From Tanypteryx hageni (taxonomy: Eukaryota > Arthropoda > Insecta > Odonata > Petaluridae), in contig CM054120.1 of NCBI GenBank assembly GCA_028673005.1, positions 57,658,057 to 57,722,056 on the forward strand: a DNA stretch of 64,000 nt, written 5' to 3'. Shown in pieces: positions 46,343-56,446 of the stretch. How positions within the stretch are numbered: the stretch's first letter is position 1; each line of letters opens with the position of its first letter. The position numbers were made by a program, and so were the translations under genes. The notes below the pieces were generated by a model. That model was given only the letters and a program-made list of their open reading frames with translations. It was not told the origin of the DNA and searched no databases.

Positions 46343-47638
46343 CGAGGAGTATTCGGAAAGTAAACACCGTTGGCTATTTTTAAAAATTGAGAATTTATAG
46401 AGAAATTTTTTTTATATCAGATTCACGATACATTAAGCTACTTTTCTAAGTAGTTCTCACCATTATTGAGGCATTTTTTATAACGGGGCATCGGTTTCTG
46501 TATCTCTTCCTCGTAGAATGGTGCCTCCTTTGAAGACAGCCACTTCTGCGCGGCTCACCGTTGAAGTAACGCCGGCCAGCAAGGAACTACTTCAGATGCA
46601 GGAACAGATGAAAGTCACTTGGCGCTACATCTGGGCTTTAAGGAGGGTAATGCATTTGTTCCCAACCAAATTACGTGACGAGGGCTTGACTTTGAGCTGC
46701 AGTTTGTGGCCGAGAATTTTTATGGTGCAACATAAATTAGCGAGTAAGCATGCCACGCATTTTGTTCTGGATAGCGCCACGCAGTTTCTTCTGGGTGTCA
46801 TAATAATCTGCTGAGTTTATTTTTCTGTCTTTACCTAAGAATTTAACAAGCAAAATTCCTTGCCTGTCCCCAAAAATGTTCACAAGAATTTGCGAGTAGT
46901 AATTGTCTGCTTGAATTTCTCCCTTTGTGGCGATGAAGTGTGCCTCCACTACATGGAATGCTGCTTCTATTCTGGAGTAACATAGTACACCTAATTCATG
47001 TCATCTGTGACGATATGGGTCACGAACTTATCACTTTGCTCGCTGTATCGCGTGAGAAATGTCAATGCATTGACAGCCCCTTTGTTTTTGTGCTCCTCGG
47101 AGCGCATCTTCGGCACCCATCGTGAGTACAATTTGCAAAAGTGCAGAAGATCTGTCACAATATCATAGAGAACAGTCATTGAAGTTTGCGGGAAATGCAA
47201 TGAAAGCAATGCAAATGCGAAACGTTTATACTCATGAAGTTTAGCGTTGACCGCGCTCACCAAATCATCATTGACCAAAACGGCCGGTCACTCCGGGCCT
47301 CGAATTATACGTTCTCACAATCGTTGAACTGCCTGACGAATTTTCTAACAATTTAATCTCAAATTTGTCGATGAACGTCTGCCGGTTTCACATTTCTTTC
47401 ATTCAAAACACGGATAAATATATAAATATACTATCCGTATTTCACAGTCGTCGGGCAGCTCGATCATCTTCAATATGTTAAATGCACAGAAAAATATGTA
47501 TAAATGATCGAATGTTCTCGTAATAGCGTCTCTGGCTTGCCAATGTATGAGGGAAGTCAGCGAGCATTCACAAAATCATGACCGTAGCTCTGCAGTTGAA
47601 ATATTCGCAAACGCTGATTGTTTTCCGAGTACGCCTCG
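46343..47638 (-). mobile_element. Full-length mariner transposon, inactive
   Basis: The terminal repeats are CGAGGAGTATTCGGAAAGTAA and, on the other strand, CGAGGCGTACTCGGAAAACAA. TA lies at both ends (46341-46342, 47639-47640). The length of 1,296 bp is standard for mariner. The uninterrupted target exists in this window: 'tatagcaaatataatgctggatatt' at 21179. Here it reads 'tatagcaaa-TA-mariner-TA-tgattctggatatt'. Confidence 0.92.
46420..47300 (-). pseudogene. mariner transposase
   Basis: Minus strand: VNDDLVSAVNAKLHEYKRFAFALLSLHFPQTSMTVLYDIV (HTH region), then ARWVPKM-like SRWVPKMRSEEHKNKGAVNALTFLTRYSEQSDKFVTHIVTDD. Next are GDRQGILLVKFLGKDRKINSADYYDTQKKLRGAIQNKMRGML, then a block aligned to LLHDNARPH that reads LHHKNSRPQ and loses the second catalytic Asp. 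SPDVAPSDFHLFLHLK keeps the third. Stops lie after VTDDMN, after MLTR, in the YPPYSPD block and elsewhere, and several frames are needed. It is a decayed DD34D enzyme. Confidence 0.9.
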
Positions 47639-48480
47639 TATGATTCTGGATATTCTCTACAAGGATTTTTCAAAGTTGAACAGGTCTCTAGACATATTTA
47701 GAGTATATAATCTTTAAAGACCGGCAGCATCGATGATAAAATGTTTATCAGTAAATTACTTAATTTTCCATATGCTCTACTTTTTTAAAATTGTGTATTC
47801 TAAGACGTTCTGCTCAATTTGCTCTCTCAATTTTGCACATTTTGGAATCTCCTCAATTGCAACAGCATTACCAATCGTATCGTCATCTCTCTGTATTAAT
47901 TATTCAGTATTCATTGCAATTTTCATGTTATACGAAATAACTTACCCATATTTCCTTGTTAACCCCGTGCAGATTAGAGTATCCTCCATTATATTTTTAT
48001 CTCCACTCATGAAGTGCGACTTCTTAATATAATTCTCGCAAATGCTTTCTGGTCATTGCTTTGTCATGACTAATATCTGTTTTTTGTACCTAACTGTATA
48101 ACATTGATTTCCAAATGTTCAACTTCTTTTAAGTGGCTATTCTACATTGTTATGAAAATTTCCATATCTCTATTAACACTTAAAATTTTGGAGGAAAATT
48201 GTGTCCATTTTTTATTCCAACAACTTCAGCAACATTTATCATAGTAAATTATCTCCTGGTTTCATAATAAATAGCGGTTTTCCACAAATTATATATGTTG
48301 TTCCTACTTCTTTCCTTTATCAAAGTGTTTTCACTTTTAAAGTTTATCCTTATGTGGAAGTAATCTAAAATTACTAGTGCCTTGAGTGGATTAACTTTTT
48401 TTTATTTAGGGTAAGATTGTTAAATAATTTGGCTAAATCACAGCAGAGTATATCAGCTAATTATTTTCAAACGTGAAAAT
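47639..48480. repeat. Repeat family R, block 2 (right part)
   Basis: It continues R after the mariner. 'ctggatattctctacaagg..ttttcaaagttgaacaggtctctaga' matches 21192. Anchors lie at 48052 ('cattgctttgtcatgactaatatctg') and 48220-48400. It ends at the first tRNA-like sequence. Confidence 0.75.
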
Positions 48481-48483
48481 TTT

Positions 48484-48557
48484 CTGCTAGGACAAGGAAT
48501 CAATCCCGGGCCCTCCACTAGCCAGGCGGATATTTTACCACTGAACTATAGTAGCAG
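48484..48557 (-). tRNA. tRNA-like sequence 1 (Gly-type boxes), probably pseudogene or SINE head
   Basis: It is 74 nt on the minus strand, with complementary ends CTGCTAC...TAGCAG. The A box is GTTCAGTGGTAAAAT and the B box GGGATTGATTCC. TTTT lies five bases past the 3' end. The T-stem and anticodon stem are imperfect, so it is unlikely to be charged. It resembles eukaryotic tRNA-Gly, which also carries TTCAGTGGTAGAAT. Confidence 0.5.
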
Positions 48558-48774
48558 ATCTAATTTCTGGTTCCTAAACCCCGATATTCTCTTGGTTGGC
48601 ACATAACTAGACAAGCTAGTATCAAACTGCCCCAACGGATGTCCTCGAAGAAAAAATTCCTCCCTCTCAAATGGTGAGATTGCCAAGCAAGAAATTGATG
48701 GGTGAAACGATCCAAAGGTCCTATGCAGACATGCATACACTGTGCAGCTGAGAATAATTTTGAAAAAAAAAAGC
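48558..48774. other. Spacer between the tRNA-like sequences
   Basis: This 217-bp interval has no recognised feature. Its start (48558-48570, 'atctaatttctggtt') resembles the sequence after the second copy ('atcaggtttcgcg'). That suggests the two tRNA-like units plus a short 5' flank were duplicated together. Confidence 0.4.
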
Positions 48775-48848
48775 CTGCTATGACCGGGAATCGAAGCGGG
48801 GTCTTTTACTTGTAGTGCGCATATTCTACCACTGAAATATCGTAGCAG
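48775..48848 (-). tRNA. tRNA-like sequence 2 (Gly-type boxes), probably pseudogene or SINE head
   Basis: It is 74 nt on the minus strand with ends CTGCTAC...ATAGCAG. The A box is TTTCAGTGGTAGAATA and the B box GCTTCGATTCCCGG. A run of ten T lies one base beyond the 3' end, a good Pol III terminator. The anticodon stem pairs poorly. Both copies are preceded on the minus strand by GATCTG-type sequence and lie 291 bp apart. Confidence 0.5.
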
Positions 48849-48884
48849 ATCAGGTTTCGCGTATGTGAATGCGGATGATCTCTA

Positions 48885-50240
48885 ACTAAAATAATGCTTG
48901 GCATTCACAAGAATTAATACCATGTGTACAGGTTGTGTTCTAGGCTTTTCATAAAATTCAAAATATGATGATATTTCTGACAAGATCACTCCCCTATGGG
49001 ATGGCCTTTCATGGTCAAGAGGATTATTACTCCTGTAACTTAACAACCCAAATAACTTTCGCTTACCAAATTTAGGAATGTTAAGAACTGTTTTGCTGGA
49101 ATTTTGGGCTAACTTGTAATTTTCAAATATCACGAGTCCATGCTAATTGAGTTGCTAAATATTTTCTGCCTTAAGGTAATATATGTCATTCTCAATAATC
49201 ATATATAAACGTTGATAAAATTAAGTATTATTAAGCTGGAATCAAGTAAGTGTTTGACATATATAGCTTTTAATGTTAATAAATCACCTATTTTATACGA
49301 GTGATCAGGATACTTATTACGTTTGGTAAGCTTGCTTTGATACGCAAGCAAGAGGAGTGTCATTCGGTAATTGTGGTTTGGTGTTTTTTGTACATTTTCA
49401 CTTTCCACTTGTTGATGATAATTTTCCTGTTCGGTTTATAATGACTGTGATTCATAAAGATAACGATCCTTGTTAATATAGCGCCATGATTAATGTCATC
49501 GCTACCAGCCCCCAGACGCATATCTGGAAAAATAAAATTATATCTATATGGCAAATTGCAACAAAACATCTAAATACAGTTACATTCGATGGTCACATAA
49601 TTGGTATCGGGATATCAATGCATCTCAGCATGGCACAAATTTCTTATTGTTTAATTAACCTAGACATGTGATTTTTCATGTTTGTTTTTAACGACTATCA
49701 GGGTTACCGCAGCATAGCACCAATTTGGCTTTGATACCTTTTTGCAATTCTCTATCTATGCCTTAACATATGTAGTGTGAACTACAGAGTGATATATAAA
49801 TAATTTTTTATTTGTGAATTTCTTAGTGCTCTACATGAATAATGAGGCAAGCATAATTTCTTTACCAGCTACCTAATTATTTAGTCTTGTATATTCATAC
49901 CGTTTGGTCAATGTCAGAGGTAGCACACCTTTTATGTCGTAGTTTTCGTCTAAGTGTTGCAGTCAATTTTCAATATCACCCTGTTGGCAAATAATATTTT
50001 CTTATATATTTAACCTGTATCTCTGTAAAAATATTTTGTTATCATACTTCTAAAATTTCGTGATCATTCCATACTCTTAATTTAAGCTCCAAACTTGGTG
50101 CTTGGAGTTCTTCAAGATGGTGCGTTTGTAAACTCTTAAGTGAGACTTTATTTTGAAAAAATATACAAAGTTCGATCTTAACAAAAGTGAGGGGAGATGC
50201 CGTTTTTAATCCTACGATATTTAATTGAGTTTTCAATGAG
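48885..50240. repeat. Repeat family S, block 3 with head
   Basis: The head 'accatgtgtacaggttgtgttctaggc...ggatggcctttcatggtcaagagga' matches 59620-59740. From 49118 'gtaattttcaaatatcacgagtc' it follows S as at 34446 and 62735. 'cacaaatttcttattgttt' at 49634 and 'ggtgcgtttgtaaactct' at 50119 match 25357 and 25827. It leads into DIRS copy 2. Confidence 0.75.
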
Positions 50241-50887
50241 TAATAAGTGTTCGCTAAAAGATTGTATGATCGAACTCAATCAATAGACGTGATACATTAA
50301 AGGACGGACCTCGGCATACATATCCACTTCGGAATTCGCCCGTACTACGGCTTTGCGCATACGCACAGGGACCTTACTGTTATAAGAAACAGACATTAAC
50401 CACAAAGACACCACTACCCTTGTTCGATTTAACCAAGAAGCATTCGCGAGTGGTGTGCCCTATTCTCGAGAACAGATTGAACTAGCGGTCATCCAACCAG
50501 GAAACGTTGCGGAACGCGGCACGTAGAACACGAGTGTCGAACCTGAGAAGGAAGATAGAGACAGAGAGTACTTGAGGACGAGTGAGCAGCGCGAGAGCAG
50601 CCTTAACATGCGCATCAACCGACGTTGTCTTCGCTGCTTTAAATCAGGAGTCGCATTCTGGCTACGTTGTCCTTCCGGCCGACGCTGACGTGCTACATCT
50701 TTGTATCCGTTTACACGACCTTTGAGAATCCAAGCGGCTCGCGCGAAAGGATTCTTACGAGATTACCACACTGCTTGATCTAGCATCTGATTAGACACTC
50801 CTACCAGAAAGATCCAAGAAGCTTATCTACAATCGGTTGCGACATTTGGCAATCATAGGAGACCATTGTTGATCACCGGCCATAAGA

Positions 50888-51910
50888 GTGCTAGCTCCTT
50901 CTTTCGATGCTTTCAACTTGCCATCGGACTACCGGTCGCCTCGCACCTCTTCCGATTATCATCCAGCAGGTTGCGCATTCCCGCCCTCCGTCAATGACGC
51001 GAGGCCAGTTTCAGCACAGTCGAGGACCAGGACGTCGTTCCGGTTGCAGCGGGGCCCCAAACCGTACCTAGCTCCAGTGAGAGTTTTGGCAACTGCGCTA
51101 TGCATTATTCTCCGCCATCAGATGCGGACGATCTCCCGCCCATTTCTGCGCTGTTACGTTTTTCTGATTTCGACAAAGATGACGTCATATCCTTGCCTCC
51201 CATGGATTCGTCTCTCTCAAAGGACCCAGATTTCGACTACAACACTCTCAGCATTGCATTCGTTTCTTCTTTCCCCTCGGATGGGCCTTCTTTTTCCACC
51301 GAAGCAGACGATGTATCTGAACTTCTTTTTGTTCCGATTCCACTGGACACGTCCGATGCCATCCCGCTGCATATGCCGGAGCCGCCTGCCATACCGAGTC
51401 ATATCGTACCGTACCGTGAGTTAAATCCGTAGTTGGTAGCGGCCCCCTAACTTATGTGTGTGCTTTGACATTAGAAACCCTTCTTATAGGTGGAAATCTT
51501 CCTAAACCTGACGACGAGACAAGGGTGTTTCTCCCCATTACCAGTTACCCGTCCTTGATAAATTATCTTGATAACATAGTGAGAAAAACGGTACTATCAC
51601 CGTCTAAGCCTGTATGTGCATTTAGCGAACATCTTATTCCAAAGCATACGGGGGATTTTGGTTGTTACGCGACCCCTCTCCTTGGAATTCCTTATATCGT
51701 AAACCGCGCTTTCGACTATGGGACGTGGCCAAGACGATGTATTCTCTACTACCGGGGGGGGGGAGGCTTGCTTGCAGACGGCGTTTTACCAAATTAATAT
51801 TTGCAAGGACGATCAATATCATTACGTGATCTACGTGTCAGGGCGATATTATATGCTTACTAGACTTCCTATGTGTCACTGCCAAGCACCGGTCATCATG
51901 CAATTATAGG
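50888..51910 (+). pseudogene. DIRS-like gag/RT N-terminal part, copy 2
   Basis: It has DADDLPPISALLRFSDF, a Ser/Asp-rich linker, LDTSDAIPLHMPEPPAI and, after stops near 51430-51450, GGNLPKPDDETRVFLPITSYPSLINYLDNIVRKTVLSPSKPVC. A third frame, after a G10 homopolymer (51754-51763), gives TAFYQINICKDDQYHYVIYVSGRYYMLTRLPMCHCQAPVIMQL. The homopolymer is a likely site of frame slippage or assembly error. The similarity to copy 1 is mainly at protein-like positions, so both descend from one coding element. Confidence 0.6.
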
Positions 51911-51949
51911 CATTAGCAGCATTTTCCAAATTGTGGTCCCGATTTTAAA

Positions 51950-52195
51950 TCTGAATGATTTGATATTTGGATGACTGGCTGCTGGTTTTTCCAACTAGAG
52001 ATGGCCCGCTTTTACAGTGTGTATGAGATTATTTACGTGACGATATCGGTATAACGCTTAATTTAAGAAAGTGTAACTTAGGTTTTGTAACACGGCTGAA
52101 ATATCTTGGAGTATATATTGACAAAACTCGGCAGCAGCTATGGTTGACGCCGCCCTCCTTGGTTTGCCTACACTACATCTTGTCCGTGATTCCAT
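51950..52195 (+). pseudogene. DIRS-like reverse transcriptase core (YLDD)
   Basis: A single frame gives YLDDWLLVFPTRDGPLLQCV, one stop, then DYLRDDIGITLNLRKCNLGFVTRLKYLGVYIDKTRQQLWLTPPSL. YLDDWLL followed by LGxxxNxxKCxLxxxxxxxYLGxxID is the palm-to-thumb signature of DIRS/Ngaro-type tyrosine-recombinase retrotransposons, distinct from the YADD or FADD of the LINEs here. Two stops show inactivation. Confidence 0.75.
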
Positions 52196-52219
52196 GAGTG
52201 TTACGTCTAGACCTTCCCA

Positions 52220-52800
52220 TGATTGGGGGGTTTCTTTTCCTTGGGTACAGTTTATAATGCAGTTTCCGCTATTTTTGATTCCCAAGGTGTCGCAGCATCG
52301 ACTAGCAACGACGGTTTTTGGGGCAATAATAGGTTCCAGAAAGGGCGATTGTTGTCTAACTGGCAAAAAATATGTCATGTGTTTCCGGACGCCACCCCGT
52401 GGCAGATTATCTTTGTAACTCCCAAGCACCAAGTGAGAGTTTTTTTGAGTTGAGATGAGAAGTTGGACATCAATTTGGCAAACGTGCTAACGGTGTTGAG
52501 CGCCGCTCTCCATGCCACGTATATAACGCCAATTTATACTAATATTGTGGTTTATACTGGTAATATGTCAATTTTTCATTCACTAACCCGGGGAACGGGT
52601 CTGTTATATTCCAAAAATGTATATTTTAGTTTGCTGCTTGCAATCACAAAGGATTCGTCGCGAAGCGTGACCTGGAAGTATGTGTCAATTACAGCTAATC
52701 TGGCCAATCCTCCTTCACGGACCGTCCAACCAATTAATGCACTTACAGCCGGTGATTACCTTGCCGGTGTCGGGGTGCTTATATTTGCGGGACGTAGTTA
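52220..52800 (+). pseudogene. Probable RNase H-like region of DIRS copy 2
   Basis: Frames at 52223-52453 and 52463-52801 give VFPDATPWQIIFVTPKHQ, then INLANVLTVLSAALHATYI, TNIVVYTGNMSIFHSLTRGTG and WKYVSITANLANPPSR. The order DATPW / ELxAxLxA / xTDNxxxxxxLxRG / VPSxxNxADxPSR matches the RNase H domain behind RT in DIRS- and pararetrovirus-like polymerases. Here TDN reads TGN and ADxPSR reads ANPPSR, so metal-binding Asp residues are missing. Confidence 0.6.
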
Positions 52801-53150
52801 GCGTTGGATGACATGTTCGTTAAGAGCACTGCCCGTATTAGGTACTTGCGTCCCTAGAGCTAACTTGCTTGCACAACGTCTCGCCGTGCTTTACACCTTG
52901 GTGCAATCAATTTCGTTTACCTTGATCTTGACCTTTCTTTTCGTGGACATCGGTTTTTCCCCTCGGATTTACCATGTCGTTCTAGCCAGTCGAAATAGGG
53001 GGAGGCTAACTAACTTGCTCCTCCTTACTTATTTCGTTCATCGTCCATTGAAGAAATTGGGCCCTGAAAAAAGCAAGATTTTACGCACTATTTCATTGGC
53101 TTTGATTAAGGCCCTTTCTGCTTTTCCTCGTATTTTCGTCCTTAAATGCT

Positions 53151-53720
53151 CTTTCGGTTTTTCTGCTCTCTGCAAATGTCAATGAAGGGTCTGGTGTTTC
53201 CGTCACTTTGTTTAGTGTCGCGAAGCGGGAGAATGCTAACAAAGTTCCGCCATCTCAAACCATTCGCCTCGGTTCCGGTCGCAGACTTCGTACTTTCTCC
53301 TTGGCCTCTCCTTCCTCCTTCTACAGTCTGATCAGTCCTTGCTTAAATCTATCTAATTTCTCTCCTCTGCTCCTTGACATTTGCAAGGACGTACTCGCTT
53401 CCTGGAAACGCGCCTTCAAACATGATTATCCGCGGACAGCGAAGGCGGAGTTAATGACGTTCAAAACCTCTAAAGGTGCAATAAAACACGCCTCTCAGGA
53501 ACTATTGTGAACGTTGCAAAGCGCCTCTATTCTACGTGCGGACAACCAAGTAAATCCCCGCAACACACTGCCCTCCTCTCTGAAGGACTGGTTGGTGACG
53601 GACACGGCTGCCTGTGCCTCTGGCCAATCACTCGCCTCTGGACTCTGCAGGAGGGTGGTGGTGAAGAAATTGACCATTCGATCAGCCTTCACACGCCTAC
53701 TAGGCGGTATTAGATCGACT
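53151..53720 (+). pseudogene. Jockey C, 5' end and ORF1 start
   Basis: It is homologous to the start of jockey E (56205 on): 'tctggtgtttccgtcac' against 'tctggtggttccgtcgc', both followed by 'cctcggttccggtcg'. The ORF1 N-terminus reads TFKTSKGAIKHASQELL, equivalent to E's TFKTFDGAIRHVSQD. It stops at about 53720, where jockey D in opposite orientation begins. Confidence 0.65.
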
Positions 53721-53789
53721 GGCAGCCTCTACGCGATGAATTCCAAAAGTCTTGATGTCGTCAGATACAGCTTACGTCTATCCGTAGGT

Positions 53790-54060
53790 TCACGTCGGAT
53801 ATGGGCGATGTTCCACGGATCTATGGACCAGTAGTGCCGAGCCGCCGCGACATGCCACCCTGGCGGGCTGGCCGACCATACCCTGTGTACGCGAAAAATC
53901 GTTCAGCCAGGGATCTTCCACAGTTCCGCCGGTGGGAGGTGTGTCTGGTTTACGGCTGCGATGATGGGGTGCTTTTCTTGTAGGAACGCTCGAAATTCTT
54001 CCGTCTTCAACTTGACACCTCGAGCGTTCCCTTGAACTAGGACGCTGCATTTTCTAGTCC
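53790..54060 (-). pseudogene. Jockey D ORF2, endonuclease start
   Basis: The minus-strand frames give QGNARGVKLKTEEFRAFL (the NxNGLxxKxxELxxFL strand), then AAVNQTHLPP where the catalytic ETHL Glu is Gln, then WKIPG. RGGSALLVHRSVEHRPYP follows in another frame (RGGGTAIL type). Only the first third of the endonuclease remains. Confidence 0.75.
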
Positions 54061-54449
54061 CCGTTATTGGAGGCCGGTATGCGGTACTTTACCAACTTTT
54101 CCAGGAGAGAGAGAGTAGGTGTTGGCCGGACGTCGAGGAGATGTATTTTCTCAACGCCCCACAAATCATCGCTACCGTTCCCTAAAAGTCAGCGTCCTCT
54201 TCGGTTTGGACTGACTTTGGTGCAAAGCTTTGCGGCTTGCTTGTCTTTGCCGATGTAGAAAGGCCCTTGGTTGGGGCCACCTAGGCGGACTCGGTTGGCT
54301 AGTTAACGACCACCCGTACTTCTGACTCTGGTTGGGCTAGTAGTGTCGAGGCGGGGCATTTGGAGGCAACACTCTCCGCAGCTAGAGCCTCAGTGAGCTG
54401 AGCATGTTGCTCTTTATCCTTGGCTGGCCGACGCTTCTCCATTTGGAGA

Positions 54450-55310
54450 GCGGTAGATGCTTATATGAGGCGGGTTCCACCCTTCTGACGACAAATCCAA
54501 GAGTCAGCCAAGACAGCACAGTAGCAGCGGTAGACTGACTGATTAGCCTGCTCAGCACCGGGCTGCTGAGCCGGGGATGGGGAATTATCTGGCGGAGTCG
54601 AATTAGCAGTGCCTCCAGCTACCGTGGCAAAGGAACGGGAGGCGTCAACTTTTGCCGAAGGGGCTGCCATCATCTTCATGTGTGCCGGTGCAGACGTTGG
54701 TGCCTTCTCCGTCACCGACTTACGCACGTATATCTGCTGGCCCTCCTCGTATCTCTCTATTACCTCCAGGAATGCGGGGCATTCCCGGTGCGAGGATAGA
54801 TGGTCGTCCTTGCTGTCAGCTTATACAGCAGGCTCGTTGAGGGTCTTTGGGCAGTCGTCCCAACTGGAGGGAGAAGCGGATCTATAGCCGCGCGTGTCAC
54901 ACCTGCAGGCGTGCGACACGATGTCAACCCTCTGGCAGTTGAAGAATACCAACTGCCCCTTGTTCTCTCTCTACTGTTTGATTTTCGCCGAGAAGTGACA
55001 GAACATCTTGAATACCGACGCTGGAAGAGCCCTGGAGGGCCTCTTCATGTTGGCAATAACCTTCGTATGGAAACTCTCTTCCTTTCCTCCATCGCAGTCA
55101 TCCGCAGTAGGGCACGGGCAATGAAGCCTTTGGCAGACAAACCCGCTGCGACTTCCTCAGGGGAAGAGCATTTCCCAACGTTTTTATTAGCAGGAGCGTC
55201 CTCTAGACCGCCTGCAGAAGCTGAGTTTGATACTGGACCCCAGCGTCGTCCAGTACCTGTGACGCGCCCAGCGGTGCTCAGGCGTGTGAAAGATTATTTT
55301 TGTGTTTAGG
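54450..55310 (-). pseudogene. Jockey D ORF1 (gag-like)
   Basis: On the minus strand LEEVAAGLSAKGFIARALLRMTAMEERKR marks the PRE_C2HC region (about 55160-55080). A zinc-knuckle block follows with VFFNCQRVDIVSHACRC (about 54940-54890). Next is SHRECPAFLEVIERYEEGQQIYVRKSVTEKAPTSAP, the second-knuckle tail. The C-terminal part is Ala/Ser/Pro-rich, with SFATVAGGTANSTPP and PAQQPG. The order is that of jockey ORF1. Several frame changes are needed. Confidence 0.75.
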
Positions 55311-55860
55311 CCTAGTGGATCTTCAGCTCAAATACCTCGCCACACACATTGTTGAGCTCGGCGAATATAGGTGATACCCTAATCATCGTACGTGTTCCTT
55401 TATCGGGACTTTTTCCCTCGGATATGGTCTTATCCCTCCCACCCTACACCAGGGGGACAGGAATGCTTTTGCCTCTTGGTCCTCTATTTTTTCACGGCCA
55501 TATACTCGCCATCTTCGTCCGTGCTGACGACAGAATCAGCACTGTGGATGGAGTCAACCCGGATCTCCAAAGAGGCAGTCGATTGAGGCGATCTCTTTCT
55601 CAGGCCTCACCAAGAGTACTGCCTCGGGTGTGACCCCGATAGCGCCTACTGAAGTTTGGAATTTTTTACCCTTCGCCAAGGAACCGAGGAAGTCCTCGAC
55701 GACAACCGGGGCAGCAGCATCCGGTCACTTCACGGCGCATATCTCTCTGTGCTACGCCTGGGTAATTCTTCCGAAGGAGTAGATAGACAGCGACTTAGAC
55801 AGGAAACGAGCATATACAATCTGGAGGCTCCAGTATGTTAGAGCAGCTGTAACAACAGAC

Positions 55861-56204
55861 CGTTTCCGGTCACGTTCTATGAGAAAAGTGATATTCTCCA
55901 TGAGGAAAATTCTGGAGAACTTTTAGAGCCACGAACAGTATCCGAGACTGGTCATAAAAGACCAGGCTATACCGTACGAGTCGGAGGCAAGAGAAAGTGA
56001 GAATTAGGGCTAGTAAGCCATCCACTGCCTTGCCGACGACCGAACGAAGCGGACAACAACTCGATACCAACGATTCTGCAGTTCAGAAGCGCCACAGTTC
56101 CCAGTAGTCAGCGCTTTAGCTAAAAGGCACGTATATGCGTGTAACCGAAATTGAACCACCAAAGCTACCACTCACAAATCAGTGGTCCCAACAAGCATGA
56201 TCTA
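55861..56204. other. Junction between jockeys D and E
   Basis: No protein domain is recognised. It is probably 5' untranslated sequence of D (minus) and flank of E. A small inverted repeat 'gactggtcataaaagaccaggc' lies near 55950. Confidence 0.4.
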
Positions 56205-56446
56205 TTGCTCTCTGCAGGTGATTCATAAGACTCTGGTGGTTCCGTCGCATTTTTTGGTGTTTTGAAGCAGGAAGAGGCTAACGCAGTCCATCTTTCTCAC
56301 CCGATTCTCCTCGGTTCCGGTCGTGGACCCCATTGGGGACACTTTGCATTGTCCTAGCTCTAACAAGGCTCTCTCCTTCCAGCTTCCGCAGTGTGACTTT
56401 TTGTAGTCCTTACTAAAATTTAACTACCTGCTGTCGTCTACACTAA

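Larger units (their letters stand above)
50241..53150 (+). mobile_element. DIRS-like retrotransposon copy 2
   Basis: It is collinear with copy 1 from 'ataagaaacagacatta' (50384, compare 26068) through the RT, then extends further through YLDDWLL and an RNase H-like region. It lacks the ~640 bp internal segment of copy 1. Tyrosine recombinase and terminal repeats were not identified, so the DIRS assignment rests on the RT. Confidence 0.6.
53721..55860 (-). mobile_element. Jockey-clade LINE D, minus strand, truncated
   Basis: Reading right to left it has ORF1 (about 55300-54450) followed by the first part of the ORF2 endonuclease (about 54060-53790). It ends at the junction with jockey C. C and D therefore meet tail-against-tail inside their coding regions, which suggests one inserted into or rearranged with the other. 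Confidence 0.75.
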
